NCBI GenBank assembly: GCA_027365835.1
Contig: DAHXLU010000095.1
Span: 1-7,507, forward strand
From: JAJZMA01 sp021850405
Lineage (GTDB): Bacteria > Chloroflexota > Dormibacteria > Aeolococcales > Aeolococcaceae
Length of the DNA: 7,507 nt
Direction: 5' to 3'
This document shows positions 1 to 6,900 of the stretch, piece after piece (positions within the stretch are counted from its first letter, which is position 1; each line of letters starts with the position of its first letter). The translations under genes and the position numbers were made by a program. Under the pieces are notes generated by a model that was not told the DNA's origin, searched no databases, and saw nothing but the letters and a program-made list of their open reading frames with translations.

Positions 1-125
1 ACGGCTCACAGCGGCACGCGTTAGAGGCGTATGGAAGGATAAGGCAACCTTGGACCATCCTGGACGCACCCCCAGGGTGCTCAGGCAAAACGTCCTGCCA
101 ACCCCTGACTTGACAAGTTACACCG
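1..125. other. Left-edge region with no supported gene
   Basis: All three plus-strand frames were read. One frame ends at a TAG at 22-24, which could be the tail of an upstream gene, but only seven codons are visible and cannot be judged. The frame of the next gene is open from 3 to a TGA at 111-113, but its translation shows no hydrophobic segment or signal peptide. A six-base-pair inverted repeat, GCACCC/GGGTGC with a three-base loop, lies at 66-80. It has no T-tract on either side, so I do not call it a terminator. A perfect TTGACA at 110-115 has no matching -10 element at the right distance. Confidence 0.5.
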
Positions 126-1181
126 GTGGGATGTCTCGTTCTGGTCGGCACCAGCAAGACCGCGCCCACAGGCACGCTGCTACCGGGCGCACCCTCGGGG
201 AGTGCCGCCAGGGTCAGGTTTCCTGCCGGATCCTGTGGCGCCACCAGCACAGCCATGCAGAGTGTGTCAGTCGCCCCGGTGTATGGACCCGCACCCAGCT
301 CAGGTAGCGCGGTCACCCTGGGAGAAGGCTCCCAGGTGCTGTCCGAGCTCTGGTCAGCAAGGATGTTTGCACTCCAGTCATACAACTGGCACTCGATTGA
401 GACACTCGAGACGGGGTTTCAGCTGCAGTCAGACCAGTACGGCTATTTTGACTCTCCTTGTATTGGGTCTCCGGTAATAGCGCCTACATCCATGGCCGAA
501 GTGATACCGATGCAGAGCAGCTGGCCAGTGTTTGCTGTGGGATTCATTACAGACAAGACCTGTCCTGGAAACTCTACGGGGCCCACCTGCACCTTCATCA
601 TGATCGCCGTCCAGCTCAAACAGGGAGCTCCATGGAAAATAGCTTTTATCACCGCCTATGCTGGCGCCGCCCCGCCACCCAGTCCGCCTTCCCCTACTCC
701 GCCAGTGCCTCCACAAATAGTGTCTGCGTTCGAAAACAGCTATTTCCCGGAATATGCCAACTTTCTCCAGGTTGGCTTCCAGAACTGTGCTGCACCTCCT
801 GCCCCAGAGTTCTCCCCTGGGGTGTTCACCAGCAACCAGATGTTCCAGGGCTGCAACCCACCCGGTGGAGTAAGCCACAAGCGCACGTATCAGGCAGTGC
901 GGCGCCCATTCTTCACCTTCACTGTGAGCAACGGAGTCTACGTCGGGTGTGGTGCCATCTCATTCAGGGACGTAGGCACTCCGACAAGCCCCCTCTTTCC
1001 GCTTTTCCAGCCGGCCAACCTGTCTACCTGGGGCCCACCCATTGCGCCCGGGAGCTACTCGTCAATCACACTGAACGGATACCACCTGGACTGCATGGTA
1101 GCTACGACCTCCTCAAGGCCAACAGTCTTTGCCGACCAGGTGGTGCGGATCGCAATCACAGGCGTCAGGGAGCGGCCATAG
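126..1181 (+). CDS. Two-part cysteine-rich hypothetical protein, probably exported, N-terminus doubtful
   Basis: This encodes 351 residues if it starts at the GTG at 126. I do not know its function. Residues about 65-180 form one block (LSELWSAR at 72-79, APWKIAF at 168-174). Then comes a proline-rich linker (183-196, nearly all P, S and T) and a second block, 197-351, with YVGCGAISF at 272-280, WGPPIAPGSYSSI at 302-314 and a Cys at 323. From memory, this two-block layout resembles hypothetical secreted or membrane-anchored proteins of Actinomycetota and Chloroflexota; that is recognition, not a search result. About ten cysteines and the Pro/Ser/Thr linker suit an extracytoplasmic protein. 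However, no signal peptide or membrane helix precedes the first block, there is no Shine-Dalgarno before GTG 126, and a TGA lies in frame at 111. The start may be wrong or the gene may have lost its N-terminus. One alternative is the in-frame GTG at 336, preceded by GGAGAAGG. Being a gene at all is supported by continuous sensible composition; other frames over it look like shadows. Confidence 0.62.
   Translation: MGCLVLVGTSKTAPTGTLLPGAPSGSAARVRFPAGSCGATSTAMQSVSVAPVYGPAPSSGSAVTLGEGSQVLSELWSARMFALQSYNWHSIETLETGFQLQSDQYGYFDSPCIGSPVIAPTSMAEVIPMQSSWPVFAVGFITDKTCPGNSTGPTCTFIMIAVQLKQGAPWKIAFITAYAGAAPPPSPPSPTPPVPPQIVSAFENSYFPEYANFLQVGFQNCAAPPAPEFSPGVFTSNQMFQGCNPPGGVSHKRTYQAVRRPFFTFTVSNGVYVGCGAISFRDVGTPTSPLFPLFQPANLSTWGPPIAPGSYSSITLNGYHLDCMVATTSSRPTVFADQVVRIAITGVRERP
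317..336. repeat. Perfect 8-bp inverted repeat with a 4-base loop
   Basis: CCTGGGAG and CTCCCAGG flank the loop AAGG inside the first gene, immediately before its first conserved block. No T-run follows. Its left arm and loop hold GGAGAAGG, which resembles a Shine-Dalgarno for the in-frame GTG at 336-338. If that start is used, the hairpin would hide the ribosome binding site. It could also be chance in GC-rich coding sequence. Confidence 0.35.
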
Positions 1182-1189
1182 TTCTGTGT

Positions 1190-1204
1190 CCACCAGTCGG
1201 GTGG
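1190..1204 (+). terminator. Weak hairpin just after the first gene
   Basis: CCACC (1190-1194) and GGTGG (1200-1204) form a five-base-pair stem around a five-base loop, starting nine bases after the TAG at 1179-1181. There is no T-tract, so this is at best a weak transcript end or 3' stabilising stem. The position just behind a stop codon is the only reason for listing it as a terminator. Confidence 0.2.
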
Positions 1205-1397
1205 CAATCTCTGCAGCGTAGGGGGGGGTACTGGATTCAACCCCGCCCGGAATGGATCTGACAGGGGCAGATAAACCTGCGCCTGGCGTTGGGCTGTTCC
1301 AAAGCTTGCCCAGTGAGTAACCCACTCCAACCATGGACAGGTGGGCGTCTCGCCTTGCAGCACGCTACTCGAGCATCACGGTCATTTGCGCACCACA

Positions 1398-1423
1398 TGT
1401 TCCGGTGCCATGAACCCGGAACA
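1398..1423. promoter_or_regulatory. Perfect 8-bp inverted repeat, possible operator or RNA hairpin
   Basis: TGTTCCGG (1398-1405) and CCGGAACA (1416-1423) are perfect reverse complements separated by ten bases, centred about 125 bp before the start of the membrane-protein gene. The repeat could be an operator for a dimeric repressor or the stem of a leader-RNA hairpin. No T-run follows on either strand, so it is not a standard terminator. Half-site centres are 18 bp apart, not a whole number of helical turns. Confidence 0.3.
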
Positions 1424-1515
1424 CAACAGCCACAGGTGAACAATCACACCGCCTGGTTGCAACCCTGTCACCGGGCACAAACAAACACCGGCTTGGGGGG
1501 ATACTGCACGTAAAA

Positions 1516-1583
1516 AAGGTGGCATCTACATGCGATGGAATCGGGAAGAGCCTTCGACGCGGAAAAGGGAGGCACCCCGGTGA
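1516..1583 (+). promoter_or_regulatory. Translation-start region with two Shine-Dalgarno sites and a 17-codon overlapping ORF
   Basis: AAGGTGG at 1516-1522 lies 7 bases before an ATG at 1530 and 12 bases before the ATG at 1535. The 1530 ATG opens a 17-codon frame (MRWNREEPSTRKREAPR) ending in TGA at 1581-1583. That stop overlaps a GTG at 1580-1582, which is in frame with the membrane-protein gene, giving a GTGA junction. A second, stronger Shine-Dalgarno, GGGAGG at 1567-1572, sits 7 bases before this GTG. The layout fits a translated leader coupled to the main gene, but it could also be an ordinary start at 1535 with chance matches. Confidence 0.3.
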
Positions 1584-2908
1584 CCACTGGCAGTCTTGAT
1601 AAAGGACGCCAAGAGCCAAGCAGTGCGCCACAAGAGGCCAGCCTGCAAAAGAGGCGAGGGTGGGTCATCATCAGGATGCTGCTGCACATCATCTTCCTGG
1701 CAGTTGTGGTCGCAATTACCCTTATGGTGCAAGCGCTGGTGGAAAGCCCATCCTACGACCAGACAACAGTCGGATGGCTTACAGTGCTGTGCCTAATTAT
1801 CATTGTCGGAAGCCGAACAGTGCTGAAACGGCTAGCGCCCTTGGCGGTTCTGTGTGCAGCCGCCTGGTGTCTTCTGGTCGGGTATGCATGGTTCCATCCT
1901 GGCCCAGACATAGGACCGCTTACTGGCATACTCGTTCTGACCTTTGGAGCCTATCTACTGTGCATGGGCCTACTTTTTCTCTGGAGAAGGAAGCGCAGGG
2001 AACCGGTCACGCTCAAGCTCATGGCCCTGGTGGCTGCCCTTGTGCCTGCAGAGGCCATCATCTTTACGGTCGGGTACGCAGCTGGCTTGAATGACAGTGT
2101 GCCCTGGCACCCAGCCCCGCACTTTGCAGTAGCCTACCTGCTCGCCGGAATGTCAGCAGCACTCATGGTGGGGCTCCATCTCTACCGCACCAGGCTCCCT
2201 GAAGATCAGAAGGGAAAGGGTAACCCGGCAAATGTGAGACAGGTGGTAGCAATCCCTGTGGCGCTAACACTCCTCGCCGCGTGTCTGCTGGCATTTGGCG
2301 ACGCCCTGGGTTTCTCCCAGGGGCAGTTGGAGTATTTTCCGCCCGGCGGAGTAAGGCCTGCCAAACCAGTCATCTACTTATATCCGCCCCGACCCGAACT
2401 GGTCACGGTAAGGGTGCTCTATTCTCCCGGGTTTGCCCACTCAGGGCCTCCCTACAATCCAGGCACAGGATGGTCGGTGCTTGCGTATCCTGACGGAGCG
2501 CTGGAGAATCTCGCGACGGGCAAGAATTATCCGTACCTCTACTGGGAGGGAAACCCAGGGCACTTTGTCTTTAACATGCATACCGGTTTTGTAGTCCCGT
2601 CAGCCGACACAGCTACGTTCCTGCGTTACCAGCTGCAAAAGATGGGCCTGAACCAAACTGAGACTGCTTCCTTTCTGCAGTACTGGGGACCACGGCTCGA
2701 GCATGGCCAGTACAATCTCATCCACTTCGCAACTACCGGCTACACCAGCAAAGCTCCGCTGCAGGTTTACCCGATGCCTCAGTCAGTGCTGCGGATATTC
2801 ATGGTGTACGAGCCCCTTGCGGATCCGGTCACAGTTACGCCGCAGCAATTCCCAGTCTTCCATAGGAGCGGATTTACCCTGGTAGAATGGGGCGGCACAA
2901 AGATCTGA
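1535..2908 (+). CDS. Seven-helix membrane protein with extracytoplasmic KPVIYLYP...EWGG domain of unknown function
   Basis: This encodes 457 residues from the ATG at 1535, the first start after an in-frame TAA at 1511. The alternative GTG at 1580 has a better Shine-Dalgarno and gives 442 residues. After a hydrophilic N-terminus come seven hydrophobic helices, at about 44-67, 77-96, 100-120, 126-150, 158-184, 197-217 and 235-260. Loops after helices 2, 4 and 6 are Arg/Lys-rich (for example RRKRR at 151-155) and the other loops are not, so the N-terminus should be inside and the C-terminus outside. The C-terminal part, about 275-457, matches from memory a domain common in Clostridia and gut Firmicutes: KPVIYLYP at 277-284, AYPDG at 317-321, YLYWEG at 334-339, GFVV at 351-354, YNLI at 393-396 and GFTLVEWGG at 446-454. 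Its function is unknown to me and no catalytic motif is evident. The domain looks complete. The helix bundle matches no transporter family I recognise. It is convergent with ftsY, and the 353-bp gap argues against tight co-transcription with the first gene. Confidence 0.82.
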   Translation: MESGRAFDAEKGGTPVTTGSLDKGRQEPSSAPQEASLQKRRGWVIIRMLLHIIFLAVVVAITLMVQALVESPSYDQTTVGWLTVLCLIIIVGSRTVLKRLAPLAVLCAAAWCLLVGYAWFHPGPDIGPLTGILVLTFGAYLLCMGLLFLWRRKRREPVTLKLMALVAALVPAEAIIFTVGYAAGLNDSVPWHPAPHFAVAYLLAGMSAALMVGLHLYRTRLPEDQKGKGNPANVRQVVAIPVALTLLAACLLAFGDALGFSQGQLEYFPPGGVRPAKPVIYLYPPRPELVTVRVLYSPGFAHSGPPYNPGTGWSVLAYPDGALENLATGKNYPYLYWEGNPGHFVFNMHTGFVVPSADTATFLRYQLQKMGLNQTETASFLQYWGPRLEHGQYNLIHFATTGYTSKAPLQVYPMPQSVLRIFMVYEPLADPVTVTPQQFPVFHRSGFTLVEWGGTKI

Positions 2909-2956
2909 TTCCGGTCTGATGTCAACTCCCTTCGGTCGATCCGCGCGTGGGATCCC
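2909..2956. other. 48-bp convergent gap without a clear terminator
   Basis: This lies between the TGA of the membrane-protein gene and the TAA of ftsY, where two transcripts run towards each other. The only structure found is a five-base-pair stem, GATCC (2938-2942) with GGATC (2950-2954), around a seven-base loop; it also contains the palindrome GGGATCCC at 2949-2956. No T-tract follows on either strand, so termination here is not shown by the sequence. Confidence 0.4.
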
Positions 2957-3907
2957 TTATGCCTGCCCTTCCAGCAACCCTGAAAACAGCGCATCCAGGT
3001 ACCACTTGGGATCAAACTCCCCCAGATCGTCAATGCCCTCTCCCATTCCCACAAATTTCACCGCAAGCCCGAGCTCTTCCTCTATCGCAAGCAGGGTTCC
3101 TCCCCTGGAGGAGCCGTCCAGCTTGGTCAGTACAATGCCGGTCAGCCCGAGTGCGGCGTGGAAGCTGCGTGCCTGACTGATGGCGTTCATGCCCGTAGGC
3201 GCCTCAAGCACAAGCAACAGTTCAGAAGGACCCTCAGGGACCTGCCGCCGCACGACACGCACGACCTTCTCCAGTTCTGCCATGAGGTTGCTCTTGGTGT
3301 GCAGTCGCCCGGCTGTATCCACAAGTACCACGTCAGCTCCCCGCGCTCGTGCCGCAGCTATAGCATCGTAGACGACTGCACCAGGATCGCCCCCTGGCTG
3401 ATGGGCCACCACATCACACCCGGCCCGCTCCCCCCAGATCCTGAGCTGCTCAGCGGCGGCAGCGCGGAAGGTATCGGCACCAGCAAGCAGTGGACGGTGT
3501 CCTGTACTGGTCAGCCAGCTGGCCAGTTTCCCGGCGGTGGTAGTTTTGCCACTGCCATTTACCCCTATAAGCAGCAAAACTGCAGGCTCGCCCGAAAGAC
3601 CAAGGCTGCGGTTCCGGGCCATCAGCATCTGCTCCATCTGCTGCTTTAGTGCTGCTACCGCCTCCTCCCCTGTAGTAAGCCGTTCTGCCCTTACCTGCTC
3701 CTTGACCATGGCTGTAAGCCGCTCTGCAGTGGCAACCCCAACATCAGCACCCAGCAAAAGCTCCAGCAGGTCCTCGTAAAACTCATCGTCGAGATCGCGC
3801 CGGAGCAGGATTGTGTCACGTACCTGTTCACTGAACGACATCGACGCACGGTCCATGCGCCGTGACATGCGGCGCCACCACGCCTCGCGCCGCGGAGGGT
3901 TGTCCAT
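2957..3907 (-). CDS. ftsY: Signal recognition particle receptor FtsY
   Basis: FtsY is the membrane-associated SRP GTPase that receives ribosome-nascent-chain complexes from Ffh/4.5S RNA and passes them to the Sec translocon. I start it at the ATG at 3907 (316 residues), because AGGAG at 3921-3917 lies nine bases upstream. A TTG at 3955 overlaps the smc stop and would give 332 residues, but has no close Shine-Dalgarno. Numbered from that TTG, motifs are: a basic amphipathic N-terminus (WWRRMSRRMDR, 26-36); four-helix N domain about 40-115; GVNGSGKT (131-138); ADTFRAAAAEQL (160-171); DTAGRL (213-218); TKLD (277-280); GMGE (303-306) and a C-terminal GIDDLGEFDP. There is no long acidic A domain, so this is the short form typical of Gram-positive-type bacteria. 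Two conserved boxes differ from the family: EAPTGMN (251-257) replaces DATTGQN, and GSSRGG (281-286) replaces GTAKGG. It lies 44 bp downstream of smc and is probably co-transcribed. Confidence 0.96.
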   Translation of the reverse strand: MDNPPRREAWWRRMSRRMDRASMSFSEQVRDTILLRRDLDDEFYEDLLELLLGADVGVATAERLTAMVKEQVRAERLTTGEEAVAALKQQMEQMLMARNRSLGLSGEPAVLLLIGVNGSGKTTTAGKLASWLTSTGHRPLLAGADTFRAAAAEQLRIWGERAGCDVVAHQPGGDPGAVVYDAIAAARARGADVVLVDTAGRLHTKSNLMAELEKVVRVVRRQVPEGPSELLLVLEAPTGMNAISQARSFHAALGLTGIVLTKLDGSSRGGTLLAIEEELGLAVKFVGMGEGIDDLGEFDPKWYLDALFSGLLEGQA

Positions 3908-3916
3908 GACTTTCGG

Positions 3917-3921
3917 CTCCT
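3917..3921 (-). promoter_or_regulatory. Shine-Dalgarno that decides the ftsY start
   Basis: Read on the minus strand, AGGAG is followed by nine bases (CCGAAAGTC) and then the ATG at 3907-3905. The TTG at 3955-3953, which overlaps the smc stop as TTGA, has no purine-rich match at the proper distance. The shorter FtsY still keeps the whole basic amphipathic N-terminus, so nothing functional is lost. Confidence 0.6.
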
Positions 3922-3951
3922 GCAAGGAACCAGTCGCCGCCGGGTCCTGGG

Positions 3952-6900
3952 TCAACTTGCTACCGCGGGCTTATAACCACTCCCAGTAAGGCGCATGCTC
4001 ACAATGTTGCTGGTGCCGGAACTGTCCATGCTTATGCCATACAGTGCATCCGCCACCGCCATGGTCAGCTGGTTGTGTGTCACCACAATGAGCTGCTGTT
4101 CCTTTGCAAGACGGCCAAGCAGTCGTGCCAGTCTTCCCACGTTTGCCTCGTCCAGCGCTGCATCGACCTCATCAAAGAGGTAGAAGGGGCTTGGTGTTAC
4201 CCGCTGCAAGGCAAAGACAAGTGCTAGGGCTGTAAGCGTCCGCTCGCCGCCACTCAGCTGGACAAGTGGGTGTTCCCGTTTTCCAGCAGGTTGTACCACC
4301 ACTTCAACCCCTCTCAGCAATACCCCCTGCGACCCAGGCACACCAGCCTCATCACCACCTGCTACTACCGAAAGAGCGGCTGCACCCTCAAGTTCAAGGT
4401 GGGCTGTTCCCCCTGGAAACAGCTCGGAAAACAACTCAGAAAAGTTCTGCGAAACCTGCCCAAATACCATATCGAAGCGCTGCTCCATAGCCTCATCCAG
4501 CTGCGCTGCCAGGCTGCGCAGATACGAGATCGCCGTGGAAAGATCCTCAAACCTGTTCTGGCTGGAGGCGCAGCGCTCGCGCTCCAGGGAGAGCTGTTCA
4601 GGAGCGAGCGCATTTACCGGCCCAAGTCCATCTATCTTGCGCTCCAGCTGCGAAATCTCCCGTTCCACCCGGGACAGCGTTGCTGGGTCAAACTCCTCCT
4701 CAACATCTGCTGCCTGTGAGGTGTCGGCTAGCTCCTGGGCACGGGCCGAAAGTACTGCAACAAGCTCCTCGCAACTCTGTTTTTCGTCCCCTGCCCGGGC
4801 CACCACTACTGCCAGCTCACGATAGTCGGCGTCCACCGCCTCCAGTGCCTCCTGCAGCGCGGCCAGGGGAGCTTCCGCCTCACGGGCCATCTCCCGTGCG
4901 CGCCCCAGTTGCTCGTCGGCACCACGGACAGCATCCTTTACGATGTCGCTGCGCAAGAGTGCACCACAGGCCTCCAGTTCCAGGGAACAGAGCCGCACGA
5001 GCAGCTGCTCACGCCTGGCGTCTGACCGGCTCTGGGCCTCAAGTTCAGCCTCCATCCTGCGGGCCAGCTCGGCCCGGGCTGTCTTCCAGCGGGCAAGATC
5101 CTCCAGCAACGCATGTGCTGTCTGCTCGAGGCTCCGCGCCTGTTCGGTTTGCGCAGCGGCACGTGTCTCAACCTCAAGCAGTTCAGCCGCTGCGCTTTCA
5201 TGGAGTTCTCCGCAGGCTCTGGCTGCAAGGCGGGCTGCCTCCAGCTCCAGCAGCACTGTCTGCTCGCTTGTCTCCAGATCGCTGCGCACCCGGCCACAAC
5301 GGGCAATACTCTCCTCCAGCTCACGGATGGCCCGGACTGCGGTGTCCGCAGCCTCGCGATCTGCCCTTGCTTCGGCCGCAGCATCCCGCGTGGCAAGATC
5401 CAGCCGTCGCATCTCCTCCCTGCAGGCTCCCATTGCGGCTGACAGCTCAGCGACTGTGCTGCCCAGGCGGGATGCGTGCTCAGTGGCCCGGGCAAGCAGC
5501 TCCTCTTCATGCGCGAGGCTTGCGCGAAGGGAAAGAGCGCTCTCCTGAAGTGGTCCCCGGGTTATACCGACACTGCTCCACACCTCCCCGTCGGGCAGCA
5601 CCGCGGTTCCACCACCAGCAACCACCAGCCCTGCTTCATCAGGAGTGGCAACCAGAAAGCTTGTTCCAAACATAAGATCCAGCAGCTCGTCGAGCGCCTC
5701 TCCACCGGACACAAAATTGCGCAGACAGAGACCCGGCAGGCTGTCTTCTACTGCATTACTGCCCGACCCCGGACCGGCCAGTAATGGCTCTCTCGCTGCG
5801 CCCATGCCGTTATCAGACTTAAGGAAGACAAACCGCTCCCGGAGAGTGGCCGACGGAGGAAGGCACGCTGCCTGCTCCGGCTGCTCCAGCACCCAGGCCT
5901 GGGCCCACTGCTCCATTACTGCTTCTATTACCTGGATTGGCACGCCAGGCAGAACTGTTATCAACTGGAACAACCGGCTGGTAACACCACTTTCCTGAAA
6001 CTGGGAGCGACGGCCCTCGTCCATATCCTGGTCCAGCGCACCCAGACGGCCAGCAAGGGAGTAGACGACCGCCTGCTGTTCTGCCAGCGTCTGCTGCGCA
6101 CTGGCCCAGCGCGCTTCCAGATCGCCAGCGCGCACGATCAGTTCCTGCATCTCCTGCCCTGCTGCATCAGCAGCACTCCTTAGCTCCTCAACCCTGGCCC
6201 AGCTGGCGCTGGCCCGCGCTTCCAGCTCCTCACCGGCCACACGCTTTGTCTGCAGGTCTGCGGCTGAGCGGGCCTCCTCTTCCAGCAGGTCACCAATCCG
6301 CTGTTTGCGCTCTGCTATCGCTGCTTCCTGGGTAGTCTGACGCACCCTGGCCTCGGCCAGCTCCATCTCCACTTCCTGCATCCGCTGCCGCGCCCGGGCA
6401 AGCTCGCCCCCTGCGTGGCTCGCCAGCGTCCTGGCCTGGGTGCTGGCGTCACTCTGCTCCCTGTGGGCTACTTCGCCGCTCCGGATACGCTCATCCAGCT
6501 CAGCCTGTTCCGCAGCAATCCGCACAAGGGCCTCTTCCCTTTGCAGCACACCGTGCTCCATGGCAGACAGCTCATCCGCAACAATTGCCGTCTGGGCTAC
6601 AAGCGCAGATACCTGCTCCATCACCCGCACAGCGTCACCCTGGCGTGAGGCGACCGTAACCGAGGCCTCTTCCACCTGCAGGCGCATACCCTCGATTACA
6701 GCCTGACACTGCGCAATCTGCTCGGTGGCAGCCTGTCGTCTGCTCTCACATTGCAGCTTCTGCTCCTCAACGCGGGTTAGCTGTTCAGAAGCCCGCTGCA
6801 GTCGCTGGCGAGCTCGCCTCAACTCACCCATACAGCTACGCCACTGCTCCCTGGCCAGGCTTCCCCTCAGCTCCGCAAGGCGGGATGCTATCTCACGCTG

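Larger units (their letters stand above)
1182..1534. other. 353-bp intergenic region with small inverted repeats
   Basis: No convincing gene lies here on either strand; the open frames are short, with shadow-like composition rich in Cys, His, Pro and Arg. A CCACC/GGTGG stem sits nine bases after the stop of the first gene. An eight-G run at 1221-1228 can pair imperfectly with CCCCGCCC at 1241-1248, and TGTTCCGG/CCGGAACA forms a perfect inverted repeat at 1398-1423. Neither a clear sigma-70 promoter nor a T-tract terminator could be found, although the promoter of the downstream membrane-protein gene would be expected here. The stretch GGATTCAACCCC resembles a tRNA T-arm, but no tRNA fold could be built on either strand. 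Confidence 0.55.

Noticed and set aside
110..132. Perfect TTGACA -35 box before the first gene
   Set aside because: The bases 16-18 bp downstream contain no TATAAT-like element, so one exact hexamer is not enough.
1211..1258. tRNA-like GGATTCAACCCC segment
   Set aside because: It resembles a T-loop, but no matching T-stem, anticodon arm or acceptor stem could be assembled on either strand.
458..1261. 267-residue plus-strand frame overlapping the first gene
   Set aside because: Its composition (many Cys, His, Arg, Trp) is that of an out-of-frame shadow; the 126-1181 frame shows organised blocks and a proline linker.
1365..1631. 88-residue minus-strand frame in the intergenic region
   Set aside because: Cysteine- and arginine-rich translation without motif or Shine-Dalgarno, and it overlaps the start of the membrane-protein gene.
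2304..2322. CCCTGGG/CCCAGGG hairpin in the membrane-protein gene
   Set aside because: It is a perfect 7-bp stem, but it lies between helix 7 and the C-terminal domain in continuous coding sequence with no T-tract; one such stem is expected by chance in GC-rich DNA.
3158..3649. 163-residue plus-strand frame opposite ftsY
   Set aside because: It lies wholly within the antisense of a confidently identified GTPase gene and has no motif of its own.
4680..5675. 331-residue plus-strand open frame opposite smc
   Set aside because: Its translation is Pro-, Arg- and His-rich low-complexity sequence with no recognisable motif, lying opposite a coiled-coil coding region whose GC-biased codons keep the reverse frames open. 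smc itself is certain.
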